From Bacteroidota bacterium (GTDB taxonomy: Bacteria > Bacteroidota > Bacteroidia > B-17B0 > Aurantibacillaceae), in assembly GCA_963169355.1 (NCBI GenBank), contig CAUJCR010000028.1:1-64000 (forward strand): a stretch of DNA of 64,000 nucleotides. The letters run 5' to 3'. Below, piece by piece: positions 15,870-24,563 of this stretch. Every line of letters starts with the position of its first letter. Within the stretch, counting starts at the first letter, position 1. The translations under genes and the position numbers were made by a program. A model generated the notes under the pieces. That model was given only the letters and a program-made list of their open reading frames with translations. It searched no databases and was not told where the DNA came from.

Positions 15870-18227
15870 ATGAATAAAGTATTTCTGTTCTTCTTCATCT
15901 TATGTTTTATAAATCTTGCTGCCCAAGAAAAAATAACCATAAGTGGCTATGTAAAAGATGCTAAAAATGGAGAAATGCTTATTGGTGTTACTGTATTTAA
16001 AAAAAATTCTCAAATAGGCAGTAGTACAAATGCTTATGGCTTTTATTCGCTTACCTTACCCAAAGGAAACGATACACTTCAATTTTCATTTATTGGCTAC
16101 AAAACAATAAGCAAACCTGTAACTCTTACTGGTAATGTAACCATTAACATTGAACTTGCTGAGGAAGGAAAAGAACTAGAAGAAGTTGTTATCTCCTCCG
16201 AACGTGAAGATAAAAATATTAAAAGTATGGAAATGAGTGTTTCTAAACTCGATATAAAACAAGTTCAAAAAATGCCTGCCTTACTTGGAGAGGTAGATAT
16301 TGTAAAAAGTATTCAATTATTACCTGGGGTTACTACCGTGGGCGAAGGCGCAAGTGGATTTAATGTAAGAGGCGGAAATATTGATCAAAATTTAATTTTA
16401 ATGGATGAAGCTCCAGTGTATAATTCATCGCATTTATTTGGTTTCTTTTCTGTTTTTAATCCCGATGCTGTAAAAGATGTAAAACTGATAAAGGGAGGCA
16501 TCCCTGCTCAATATGGCGGAAGAGCTTCATCGGTATTAGATATTAGAATGAAAGAAGGGAATAATAAAAAAATGGAAGTTAATGGTGGCATTGGCTCTAT
16601 ATTTAGTCGCTTATCTATTGAAGCACCAATCATCAAAGAAAAAGCATCTTTTATTGTAGCAGGACGAAGAAGTTATTTAGACATTTTAGCAAAACCAATT
16701 TTAGCACAAAAACAACCTAGCTTAAAAGATGCACAATTTTATTTTTATGATTTAACTGCCAAATTAAATTGGCGCATTAATGATAAGAATACCGTGTTTG
16801 CTAGTGGTTATCTTGGGCGAGATGTATTTGGCGCTGGATTTAAATTTAACTGGGGCAACACAACTGGTACACTACGATGGAACCGTATTGTAAATAGCAA
16901 GTTATTTATGAACTTTACTACTTTTTACAGCAATTACCAATACGAGTTAGGATTTAAAAGCGATGGTACAGGACAAAAATTTAACTGGAGTTCTAATATT
17001 ATTAACTATAGTATAAAACCAGATTTTATTTATTACCTCAACGGAAAAAACACTATTAAATTTGGTTTACAAGGTATTTTATACACCTTTAAACCTGGCA
17101 AAGCCGTTATTAGCACACAAAATGGCGATAACTCAAATATTAGCCTAGATAATCAATACGGAGCAGAATATGCCTTTTATATTGATAATGAACAAAAGCT
17201 TACCAATCGTTTCTCATTACAATATGGTTTGCGTTGGTCTTTCTTTAACTACTTAGGTAAAGGTACTAAGTACACTTATCGCGATACCATTCCTAATGAG
17301 AGTAAACCATTAGATAAGGAAGAGAAAATAGCATCAGGAAAATCTATCGCTATGTACAATATGCCCGAACCAAGATTGGCGCTTAATTATACCATTAACG
17401 ATCAAAGTTCTATAAAATTAGGCTATAATCGCATGACACAATATTTGCATATTGTATCTAACACTGCAGCTTCTACACCCTTAGATATTTATACGCCTGT
17501 AACTAATAATATTAAACCACTTATTGCCGACCAAATAACCTTAGGTTACTTTAGAAATTTTAAAGAAAACATGTTTGAAACATCTGCCGAAATTTATTAT
17601 AAAGATTTACAAAATCAATTAGACTATGTAGATAACGCCAATCTTTTACTCAACGAATACCTTGAAGCCGATTTAATTCAAGGAAAAGGGCGTGCTTACG
17701 GATTAGAATTATATGTAAAGAAAAACAAAGGCAAATTAAATGGCTGGGTAAGCTACACCTTATCTCGCACCGAAAGAAAAGTAAAAGGCATCAGTAATGA
17801 TGAATGGTTTTTATCTAAATATGATAGAACACATAACGTAAACTTAGTACTTATTTACGACTTAAATAAACGACTTAGTTTCTCTACCAATTTTGTTTAT
17901 CAAACGGGCACACCTGCTACGTTCCCTACGGCTAAAGTAGAAATACAAGGTTATGTTATACCTTATAATACCGACAATAAACGTAATAATTATCGCAACA
18001 CAGCCTATCATCGTGCTGATGTTGGTGTTACTTACCATTTATCGCCTGATAACAAGAAAGGGCGTAAACATGATTTAGTATTGAGCGTTTATAACGTCTA
18101 TAATCGCCGAAATGCATTTTCTATTTATTTTAGGAATAATCCTGATTTACCAGTGCAAACAGAAGCCATCCGCTACTCGGTGGTTGGTACAATTATTCCG
18201 GCCTTAACTTATAATTTTAAATTTTAA
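15870..18227 (+). CDS. TonB-dependent outer-membrane receptor with carboxypeptidase-regulatory-like domain
   Basis: An outer-membrane transporter powered by TonB. The 785-residue product has a signal peptide (MNKVFLFFFILCFINLAAQ), an N-terminal CarboxypepD_reg-like domain (~22-105: ITISGYVKDAKNGEMLIGVTVF), a plug domain (~120-230: VQKMPALLGEVDIVKSIQLLPGV, GFNVRGGNIDQNLILMDEAPVYN), and a C-terminal 22-strand-type barrel ending YNFKF. It is smaller than SusC (~1000 residues). The next gene, 7 bp downstream, is a DUF4249 lipoprotein; such pairs are common in Bacteroidota, but the substrate is unknown. Confidence 0.93.
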   Translation: MNKVFLFFFILCFINLAAQEKITISGYVKDAKNGEMLIGVTVFKKNSQIGSSTNAYGFYSLTLPKGNDTLQFSFIGYKTISKPVTLTGNVTINIELAEEGKELEEVVISSEREDKNIKSMEMSVSKLDIKQVQKMPALLGEVDIVKSIQLLPGVTTVGEGASGFNVRGGNIDQNLILMDEAPVYNSSHLFGFFSVFNPDAVKDVKLIKGGIPAQYGGRASSVLDIRMKEGNNKKMEVNGGIGSIFSRLSIEAPIIKEKASFIVAGRRSYLDILAKPILAQKQPSLKDAQFYFYDLTAKLNWRINDKNTVFASGYLGRDVFGAGFKFNWGNTTGTLRWNRIVNSKLFMNFTTFYSNYQYELGFKSDGTGQKFNWSSNIINYSIKPDFIYYLNGKNTIKFGLQGILYTFKPGKAVISTQNGDNSNISLDNQYGAEYAFYIDNEQKLTNRFSLQYGLRWSFFNYLGKGTKYTYRDTIPNESKPLDKEEKIASGKSIAMYNMPEPRLALNYTINDQSSIKLGYNRMTQYLHIVSNTAASTPLDIYTPVTNNIKPLIADQITLGYFRNFKENMFETSAEIYYKDLQNQLDYVDNANLLLNEYLEADLIQGKGRAYGLELYVKKNKGKLNGWVSYTLSRTERKVKGISNDEWFLSKYDRTHNVNLVLIYDLNKRLSFSTNFVYQTGTPATFPTAKVEIQGYVIPYNTDNKRNNYRNTAYHRADVGVTYHLSPDNKKGRKHDLVLSVYNVYNRRNAFSIYFRNNPDLPVQTEAIRYSVVGTIIPALTYNFKF

Positions 18228-18234
18228 TTGCGTA

Positions 18235-19110
18235 ATGAAAAAACTTATAAATTATATCACGTTATTAATCATTGTAATAGTTACTACATCGTGCGAGGAT
18301 GTCGTACAAGTTAAACTCGATAAAGGCGAGCCAATGATAACCATTGATGCCTTTGTTAATGATTTAAGAACTCCTCAAAAAATAAAACTCACATTTACCG
18401 ACGATTACTTTAGTCAAAAAAGTAATCCAATAATTACCGGAGCAAGCGTGAGTATTATTGATTTAACAAGCTCTACAACCTATACTTTTACTGATAATAA
18501 TAATGGCGAATATATTTACACACCAATAGCTGGCGATACCTTAGGCAGAGTTGGCCATCAATACAAGCTAATAGTAAATTATAAAGGAACCGAGTTTAAT
18601 GCAACATCAACCATGCATCGTACCACACAGGTTGATAGTTTAATTTGTGAGTATAAAGAAGGTGGCGGACTAAGCAACGCAAAACCTGGTTATGAGTTCT
18701 CGTTTTTAGGATTTGATATTCCAGGCGATACAGTAGATTACTATTGGATAAAGTCGTATCGCAATGGTGTTTTCTTTAACAAAGGCATTGATATTAATAT
18801 TGCTGCTGACGGAGCCTACGGACAAGGCGCTGATGGTTTCCCTTTTATTTATCCAATTGCAATGGGCATCACGCCTTTTGGCGAATTATATAATCAAAAC
18901 GATATTTGCCGAGTTGAAATTCATTCTATTGATTTAATTACATTTAATTTTTTAACTCAAGTTCAAACACAAACAACCAACTCGGGCTTGTTTGCTACTA
19001 GCCCCGAGAACATTAAAACAAACATTACAAATCAAACGAATGATAAAATAAAAGTAGTAGGCTGGTTTTGTATGAGTGCTGTTGGTTTTAAAGAAGCCAT
19101 TGCACAATAA
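18235..19110 (+). CDS. DUF4249 lipoprotein partner of the TonB receptor
   Basis: A 291-residue SPII lipoprotein (hydrophobic 8-18, lipobox TTSC, then EDVVQVKLD) with the DUF4249 layout: an N-terminal all-beta domain beginning PMITIDAFVNDLRTPQKIKL and a lipocalin-like remainder. Directly follows the receptor gene, so likely a surface-exposed accessory lipoprotein acting with it, as SusD acts with SusC, though it is not SusD-like in sequence. Substrate unknown. The C-terminus reaches ...SAVGFKEAIAQ; no truncation seen. Confidence 0.85.
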   Translation: MKKLINYITLLIIVIVTTSCEDVVQVKLDKGEPMITIDAFVNDLRTPQKIKLTFTDDYFSQKSNPIITGASVSIIDLTSSTTYTFTDNNNGEYIYTPIAGDTLGRVGHQYKLIVNYKGTEFNATSTMHRTTQVDSLICEYKEGGGLSNAKPGYEFSFLGFDIPGDTVDYYWIKSYRNGVFFNKGIDINIAADGAYGQGADGFPFIYPIAMGITPFGELYNQNDICRVEIHSIDLITFNFLTQVQTQTTNSGLFATSPENIKTNITNQTNDKIKVVGWFCMSAVGFKEAIAQ

Positions 19111-19135
19111 TTAAATAATTTGTTCAGAAAAATCC

Positions 19136-20218
19136 TTACATCCTTCTAAACAAATCTTTCATATACTCTAAATCAATTTTCGATTTCCAATCTAAACCAA
19201 AGGCATGATTCCACATGTGGGTTAAGTTGTAAGATACTTGAGCCATTGCCGTTATGGTTTCTTCGCTCCAGTCTTTACTTAAATTTTGTGGAAGTTTGAT
19301 GTTATGTTTTTTTATCATTTCCATAAACTCTCCATGTCCTTTTTTATAAATATCTCCCAAATGTTGAAAGGCTACACAATTGGCGTAGCAATGGCGGTAT
19401 TCTAAAATTTTGGATAAGCCATAACTTAAAGCATGGCAAACACCTACCTCGCTATACGATAAACTTAAGCCACCCATGTAAGATGCTACCATTAACTTAT
19501 CATCATTCTCGGCGCTTCTACCTGCATTTTCGCCTAAGTAAACTTCGCGACATAGTTGTAAAGATTGTTCACCAAAGGCCAAACTAAAAGCATTGTTATA
19601 TAATCCATTCTCTGCTTCAATACTATGAATGTAAGTATCCATACCTGTGTAAAACCACCAATCGGTAGGAACCGAAGCAATAAGTTCTGGATCGAGTAAT
19701 AATTGATTAAATGGCGTCCAATCGCATTTTAAACCCAATTTTTTTTCAGGACCCGTTAGCACAGCCGTCATAGATACTTCGGCACCAGTTCCTGAAATTG
19801 TAGGCACACCTAAATGATAAACACCTTCTTTTTTAATTAAATTTAATCCTTGATATAAAGTAGAAGAACCTTCGTTGGTAAGCATTAACGATAAAGCTTT
19901 AGCAATATCCATAATACTACCGCCACCAATGCCAATAACACCACTTGGTAACCCTTTGCTTGCTAAAATCTCATCGCGCAAAGTATCTATTTGTTCAGTT
20001 GTTGGCTCATGCGGGTCAACATCTATGTAATAAATTAAATCTTCGGGTTTGTTTTGAAGACGATTGGCTAAAGGTTTACCTTTAAAATAATTATCTACAA
20101 TGTAAACAAAATATTGCTTGTTTAGTTTACGAACTGGCTCTACTGTTGCCTCTAATTGAGCAAAACAACCACGACCAAAGGTTACTTTATCTATATTTTT
20201 AAAATTTTTATGTAACAT
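19136..20218 (-). CDS. kdnB: 3-deoxy-alpha-D-manno-octulosonate 8-oxidase KdnB
   Basis: Iron-dependent alcohol dehydrogenase family member that oxidises C8 of Kdo to the aldehyde, the first step to 8-amino-Kdo. The 360-residue product has GGGSIMDIAKA at 98 onward (nucleotide binding), VPTISGTGAEVS, GMDTYIHSIEA, VCHALSYGLSKIL and NHAFG, which supply the Asp and three His metal ligands of the family. The MTNxGxxxxYQGxxLIKK segment and WWFYTGMDTYIH are as I recall for Shewanella KdnB. It lies 5 bp downstream of kdnA in an operon. A general alcohol dehydrogenase is the alternative, but the pairing argues for KdnB. Confidence 0.88.
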   Translation of the reverse strand: MLHKNFKNIDKVTFGRGCFAQLEATVEPVRKLNKQYFVYIVDNYFKGKPLANRLQNKPEDLIYYIDVDPHEPTTEQIDTLRDEILASKGLPSGVIGIGGGSIMDIAKALSLMLTNEGSSTLYQGLNLIKKEGVYHLGVPTISGTGAEVSMTAVLTGPEKKLGLKCDWTPFNQLLLDPELIASVPTDWWFYTGMDTYIHSIEAENGLYNNAFSLAFGEQSLQLCREVYLGENAGRSAENDDKLMVASYMGGLSLSYSEVGVCHALSYGLSKILEYRHCYANCVAFQHLGDIYKKGHGEFMEMIKKHNIKLPQNLSKDWSEETITAMAQVSYNLTHMWNHAFGLDWKSKIDLEYMKDLFRRM

Positions 20219-20223
20219 ATTTT

Positions 20224-21432
20224 TTATGCTTTAACTAACTGCATCACTTTATTAACGCTGGCCGAAATTTTAGCAGCTAACTGATTCATATCTTCTTCTG
20301 TCCACTTATATTTTACTCCAAATGAAATTAAACGACCAATGGTATCTTGAGTTTTTGGAAGTTGTAAGTTTTTATAATCTTGTGGAGCACCCAAAATATG
20401 AATTGGTAATTTAGATACCGCTTTCAATTCTTTGATGTGGTCCCATTGATTTATAAAATGATACATATTTTTAAACCAATAATCGAAACCCGCTACACCA
20501 CTTGCTTTCATGTCATCTACCACTTGTTGTGCAATATCGGTGCTTGGCAACATAATGTTTAAAAAAGTAGCCGAATCACCATCTGGATCTGCTAATTTAG
20601 AAAACGAAATGCCTTCGGTTTTAGCTAACAAAGATTGCATGTAAGCTTTATTTTTTCGGTTTTGCGCTTTAATACCAGGCACTCTTCTAGTTTGTGCCAC
20701 ACCCACCGCAGCGTGTAATTCGGAGATACGATAATTAAACCCTAAGTAAGGATGTTCTTCCATACCACGTAAAGCACCCACGTGATTGTGTCCGTGATCG
20801 CTGTACACATCTGCTTTTTTATAAGTTTCTTCATCGTTGGTAACTAAAACGCCACCTTCGCCAGCAGTTGCAATTTTAAAAAAATCGAATGAATAACTAC
20901 CTGCTTTACCAAACAAGCCAGTGTATGTTCCTTTGTATGAAGCTGCAAAAGCCTGTCCCGCATCTTCTACTAAAATAAGTTGATGCTCGTTAATTACTTT
21001 CATAATGCTATCCATATCGGCCATTCCACCGCACATGTGTACCAAGCAAACGCCTTTTGTTTTAGGAGTTATTGCTTTTTTAATGCCTTCGGCACTCAAG
21101 CATAGTGTTTCATCTATTTCGGCAAATACAGGTAAAGCACCAACAAATAACACTGCCTCGATAGTAGCCATAAACGTAAAAGGCGGTACTATTACCTCGT
21201 CGCCTGCGCCAATACCAGCAGCCGCTAAAGCCGTAGCAACAGCCGTGCTACCACTACTCATAGCATGAGCATATTTAGCATTAGTTATTTTTCTTACTTC
21301 CGCTTCAAAATCTTTGGCTTTCCAATGATTATTGCGAAGCGCATCGTGATTATATCTAAAAAGAACTCCCGTTGATAAAACGTCTTCAATTTCTTTACGC
21401 TCTTCGGCGCCAAATAATTCTGTTCCTGGCAT
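20224..21432 (-). CDS. kdnA: 8-amino-3,8-dideoxy-manno-octulosonate transaminase KdnA
   Basis: A PLP-dependent aminotransferase of the DegT/DnrJ/EryC1/StrS fold that aminates 8-oxo-Kdo using glutamate, producing Kdo8N for LPS. The 402-residue product has the PLP phosphate-binding SSGSTAVATAL, EDAGQ at 156-160 and the Schiff-base lysine K186 in SFDFFKIATAGEGG, which differs from the usual SFxxxK of sugar aminotransferases. Upstream is a TATCTTTG -7 element. Partner kdnB follows. The pair is rare outside Shewanella but found in some Bacteroidota. Confidence 0.88.
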   Translation of the reverse strand: MPGTELFGAEERKEIEDVLSTGVLFRYNHDALRNNHWKAKDFEAEVRKITNAKYAHAMSSGSTAVATALAAAGIGAGDEVIVPPFTFMATIEAVLFVGALPVFAEIDETLCLSAEGIKKAITPKTKGVCLVHMCGGMADMDSIMKVINEHQLILVEDAGQAFAASYKGTYTGLFGKAGSYSFDFFKIATAGEGGVLVTNDEETYKKADVYSDHGHNHVGALRGMEEHPYLGFNYRISELHAAVGVAQTRRVPGIKAQNRKNKAYMQSLLAKTEGISFSKLADPDGDSATFLNIMLPSTDIAQQVVDDMKASGVAGFDYWFKNMYHFINQWDHIKELKAVSKLPIHILGAPQDYKNLQLPKTQDTIGRLISFGVKYKWTEEDMNQLAAKISASVNKVMQLVKA

Positions 21433-21477
21433 TTTTTTATAGGTTAAAGGTTAAATTCAGTTAGTTAATTTGCGGAG

Positions 21478-21485
21478 CAAAGATA
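21478..21485 (-). promoter_or_regulatory. -7 element for kdnAB
   Basis: TATCTTTG on the minus strand, 46 bases upstream of the kdnA ATG. A TTTG lies 21 bases further upstream (a long spacer), near the end of the preceding gene. Confidence 0.6.
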
Positions 21486-21489
21486 CAGT

Positions 21490-21951
21490 TTAATTAGGTA
21501 AAAATTCAAAATTGTTAAACTCATCTACCACTCCAAAATTAATAGATGATAGCCTCTGACGTTCAAAATAACAATCAAGTCCTGCTTCATCAAAACTTAA
21601 TCGTTTTTCGCCCCATTCTTGTATCTCTGAGTCTGATAAGGTAAACTGATATTGTTTCATTAAATCAATTAATTCTTGCTCCGATAAATCAAATATTTTT
21701 TTTGAAAACAATTCTGTTTCATCGTTATCAATTTCTACACTGCTAAATTTTTTAGCGTTTTTATTATCAAAAAACAACGAAAAACCTTTATCCCAGTAGT
21801 GGTAAACAGTGCTCGATATTTCAAGAATTGGATCATCTAGAGTTTGTACTTCTTCGGGTTTTCCAAATATGGTTTCAGCATCTAGGGTTGTAGCACCAAA
21901 TGGAAGATTGTTTAATCCCTTTAATAAATTTATTTGCAAAATAGTACTCAT
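21490..21951 (-). CDS. Small acidic protein of unknown function
   Basis: A 153-residue soluble protein when started at the ATG at 21951; the in-frame upstream extension would run through tRNA-Lys and is rejected. Sequence is acidic and has conserved-looking segments LPFGATTLDAETIFGKPEE, VYHYWDKGFSLFFD and SFDEAGLDCYFERQRL. The shape resembles small immunity-type or regulatory proteins, but I do not recognise the family. It lies upstream of kdnA on the same strand, though a kdnA promoter appears to separate them. Confidence 0.75.
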   Translation of the reverse strand: MSTILQINLLKGLNNLPFGATTLDAETIFGKPEEVQTLDDPILEISSTVYHYWDKGFSLFFDNKNAKKFSSVEIDNDETELFSKKIFDLSEQELIDLMKQYQFTLSDSEIQEWGEKRLSFDEAGLDCYFERQRLSSINFGVVDEFNNFEFLPN

Positions 21952-22026
21952 AATTGAGTTAAAATTAAAGGTAAAACCTTGTAAAATCAAGCGATGTAAA
22001 TAAATTAAAAAAAAGTTGAAAAAAGT

Positions 22027-22057
22027 TTTGTGAGTTACAATTTGGTTTATATATTTG
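22027..22057 (+). promoter_or_regulatory. Consensus Bacteroidota promoter for tRNA-Lys
   Basis: TTTG at 22027-22030, exactly 19 bases, then TATATTTG at 22050-22057, ending 26 bases before the tRNA. A perfect match to TTTG-N19-TAnnTTTG. Confidence 0.9.
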
Positions 22058-22083
22058 CAACCCCGAAAGGGAAAGTTCTTTAA

Positions 22084-22156
22084 GATTCCGTAGCTCAGCT
22101 GGTAGAGCAATACACTTTTAATGTATGGGTCCTGGGTTCGAGTCCCAGCGGGATCA
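22084..22156 (+). tRNA. tRNA-Lys (anticodon TTT)
   Basis: Cloverleaf with acceptor GATTCCG/CGGGATC, D-arm GCTC/GAGC, anticodon loop CTTTTAA giving TTT, T-arm CTGGG-TTCGAGT-CCCAG, discriminator A at 22156. Confidence 0.95.
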
Positions 22157-22164
22157 CTTCTAAT

Positions 22165-22198
22165 AAAAACCTGTAATCGAATGATTACAGGTTTTTTT
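22165..22198 (+). terminator. Terminator after tRNA-Lys
   Basis: AAAAACCTGTAATC pairs with GATTACAGGTTTTT around GAAT, followed by a run of T residues. Confidence 0.9.
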
Positions 22199-22346
22199 GT
22201 GCTTTAAAATTTAAAAAAGACATAATAACCTTTAAGAGTGTGCAACCTCTCAAAAATAAGAACGATTTGTTAGTATCGCTGTAAAGTATTAAAACATACA
22301 ATTTTCACTATCTTTAAATTCAAAAAAACATACATACTTAAATAAG

Positions 22347-22745
22347 ATGCGAACTTACATTTTACTAGCATGTGCTATATTTTTAACCTTAAGTTGTAAT
22401 AGCTGGAAGCATAGTACTAATTTCAGTTATCAAGAATTAAATTATTTAGATTTTGAAAAACAACTCCACCTAGATAGTAATTATGTATTAATTGATGTTC
22501 GTACACCTAAAGAATATCATAAAGGACATATAAAGAACGCCACTAACATTAGTTATTTTCATTCGTGGTTTACAGATAGTATTCAAAAACTAGATAAAAG
22601 CAAAACCATTTATATGTATTGCCAAACTCAACACAGAAGTCCTTTAGCTTCAAAGAAAATGAAGAAAATGGGATTTAAAAAAATCATTGATCTGAAAGGA
22701 GGATTTGTAAAATGGGAAAAGAATCAATTAGCTATTCAGAGGTAA
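22347..22745 (+). CDS. Rhodanese-like lipoprotein
   Basis: A 132-residue protein with a lipobox (LTLSC, Cys17) and a single rhodanese domain: YVLIDVRTPKEYHKGHI and the active-site loop YCQTQHRSP with Cys92 and Arg97. The catalytic cysteine is present, so a sulfur-transfer or thiol-redox role in the envelope is possible. Single-domain length is typical. A TATCTTTA -7-like element is seen about 35 bp upstream. Convergent with the next gene (5 bp between stops). Confidence 0.88.
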   Translation: MRTYILLACAIFLTLSCNSWKHSTNFSYQELNYLDFEKQLHLDSNYVLIDVRTPKEYHKGHIKNATNISYFHSWFTDSIQKLDKSKTIYMYCQTQHRSPLASKKMKKMGFKKIIDLKGGFVKWEKNQLAIQR

Positions 22746-22750
22746 TGATT

Positions 22751-23503
22751 CTAATAGTAGTACATATCTTTGGTGCGCTTATATAAAGGCAATATCCAAC
22801 CAAAGCGAAAACCTACTAAAATATCCATACGTTGTTTATTGTCAAACAAGCCTGTATCATAGTTGTAGCCTCTTAAGCTTTTTGTAAAAGCTTCATAAAA
22901 TTCAAAGCCTGCATAAAAATTAACCAGTCGGGTATTTCCCATAAATTTATATCCAATAAATTGGCTTAGTCCAAATCCTCCGGTAAGTCTATCGTAGCCT
23001 TTTTTTAAATCGCCATTAATGGCTGCAATCTTTTTATTTGTATCGTACAGTTTTACTTTATGCTGAGTCCAACCGGCGCCTACTGTTACATATACACCCG
23101 AATTGGGATTATGCCCTAACTTATTAATTAAATAACCTGCATTTGCATAAAAATTCCAGCCTCTCTCGGTAACTCGTAAATCAGCAGGATAACCTTCGTT
23201 ATCGGTAATATGTCCATCATCTGTTCTTAGATTAGACAACACATCTTCTTTTACATTTGAACCAAAAAAATAACTTCCCTCCACACCAAATAAAATATTG
23301 CGTTTGGTTTTCCACACAAAATTTGCTCCGGCATTTAAGTTTTCCCCAAATCGTTTTTGTAAATCGCCCAATGGAACTTGCCCCCCAAAATGAACGCCCA
23401 CCATTAATATCCGAAAACTCGAATCTTTAATCGATTGAGCCTTTGCGCATAAAACAGCTAAGGAACAAATAACAACAAATTGGTATTTAATTTTGTGAAG
23501 CAT
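22751..23503 (-). CDS. Outer-membrane beta-barrel protein, function unknown
   Basis: A 250-residue protein with a signal peptide (cleavage near AKAQ, 20-23) and alternating amphipathic strands with a GVHFGGQVPLGDLQKRFGENLNAGANFVWKT opening typical of eight- to ten-stranded porin-like proteins. YVTVGAGWTQH, GGFGLSQFIGYKF and ILVGFRFGWILPLY look like transmembrane strands. Many small Bacteroidota OM proteins of this type are uncharacterised. Lies downstream of a terminator for sucD, so transcribed separately. Confidence 0.75.
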   Translation of the reverse strand: MLHKIKYQFVVICSLAVLCAKAQSIKDSSFRILMVGVHFGGQVPLGDLQKRFGENLNAGANFVWKTKRNILFGVEGSYFFGSNVKEDVLSNLRTDDGHITDNEGYPADLRVTERGWNFYANAGYLINKLGHNPNSGVYVTVGAGWTQHKVKLYDTNKKIAAINGDLKKGYDRLTGGFGLSQFIGYKFMGNTRLVNFYAGFEFYEAFTKSLRGYNYDTGLFDNKQRMDILVGFRFGWILPLYKRTKDMYYY

Positions 23504-23524
23504 TATTATTTTACGTATTCAAAA

Positions 23525-23561
23525 AAAAGAGCTGTCTTAAATAATTACAGACAGCTCTTTT
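23525..23561 (-). terminator. Terminator after sucD
   Basis: AAAAGAGCTGTCT and AGACAGCTCTTTT form a 13-bp stem around an 11-base loop. On the minus strand the stem is followed by a run of T residues, 20 bases after the sucD stop. Confidence 0.85.
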
Positions 23562-23580
23562 ACTTTTTTAATATATTATA

Positions 23581-24465
23581 TTAAGCGTTTACACCTTTTA
23601 ATACCTGAGCCATTGTTTTTCCAATAGCAGCAGGGCTATCTACTACGTGTAAACCACACTCACGCATAATAGCCATTTTAGCTTGTGCTGTATCATCATG
23701 TCCGCCAACAATGGCACCTGCATGTCCCATTGTACGACCTTTAGGAGCTGTTTGTCCAGCAATAAATCCAACAACAGGTTTTTTATTTCCATTCGCTTTA
23801 ATCCAACGAGCAGCATCTGCTTCGTAGTTTCCACCAATTTCACCAATCATCACAATAGCATCGGTTTCAGGATCGTTCATTAATAATTCAACGGCATCGC
23901 GAGTAGGTGTTCCAATAATTGGATCACCACCAATACCAATGGCTGTACTAACACCTAATCCTGCTTTAGCTACTTGATCGGCTGCTTCATAAGTTAAAGT
24001 ACCCGATTTAGAAACAATACCAACACGTCCTTTTTTAAATACAAACCCAGGCATAATACCTACTTTAGCCTCTTCGGCTGTAATAACGCCAGGACAGTTA
24101 GGACCTATTAAACGGCAATTTTTTCCTTTAATATATTCCTTAACAGCAATCATATCTTTTACTGGAATACCTTCTGTAATACAAATAATTACTTTAATTC
24201 CAGCGTCTGCCGCTTCCATTACGGCATCAGCAGCAAAAGCGGCTGGCACAAAAATAATAGAAGTATCAGCGCCTGCTTTATCTACGGCTTCTTTTACTGT
24301 ATTAAAAACTGGTCTATCAAGATGCTTTGTACCACCTTTACCGGGCGTTACCCCTCCTACTACATTTGTTCCGTACTCAATCATTTGAGTGGCATGAAAA
24401 GTTCCTTCACCACCTGTAAATCCTTGAACGATTACTTTTGAATTTTTTCCGACTAATACGCCCAT
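23581..24465 (-). CDS. sucD: Succinyl-CoA ligase (ADP-forming) alpha subunit
   Basis: TCA-cycle enzyme subunit that forms succinate and ATP from succinyl-CoA; carries the phosphorylated histidine. The 294-residue product begins [29 protein letters not shown], has the CoA-binding GIPVKDMI and the phospho-His loop [10 protein letters not shown]. Length fits (~290). sucC is not adjacent here, which is normal in Bacteroidota where the two subunits are often apart. Confidence 0.96.
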   Translation of the reverse strand: MGVLVGKNSKVIVQGFTGGEGTFHATQMIEYGTNVVGGVTPGKGGTKHLDRPVFNTVKEAVDKAGADTSIIFVPAAFAADAVMEAADAGIKVIICITEGIPVKDMIAVKEYIKGKNCRLIGPNCPGVITAEEAKVGIMPGFVFKKGRVGIVSKSGTLTYEAADQVAKAGLGVSTAIGIGGDPIIGTPTRDAVELLMNDPETDAIVMIGEIGGNYEADAARWIKANGNKKPVVGFIAGQTAPKGRTMGHAGAIVGGHDDTAQAKMAIMRECGLHVVDSPAAIGKTMAQVLKGVNA

Positions 24466-24563
24466 AATATTATTTTTTTAGTTACTGTTAATTTTTGATG
24501 CGCTAATTTACTGATAAATATTTATTAAAATACTTTATTTGCCTTTAATTTTTATAATTAGCC

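Noticed and set aside
21952-22110. N-terminal extension of the 21490 gene
   Set aside because: It would run back through the tRNA-Lys gene and promoter region; the ATG at 21951 gives a sensible protein.
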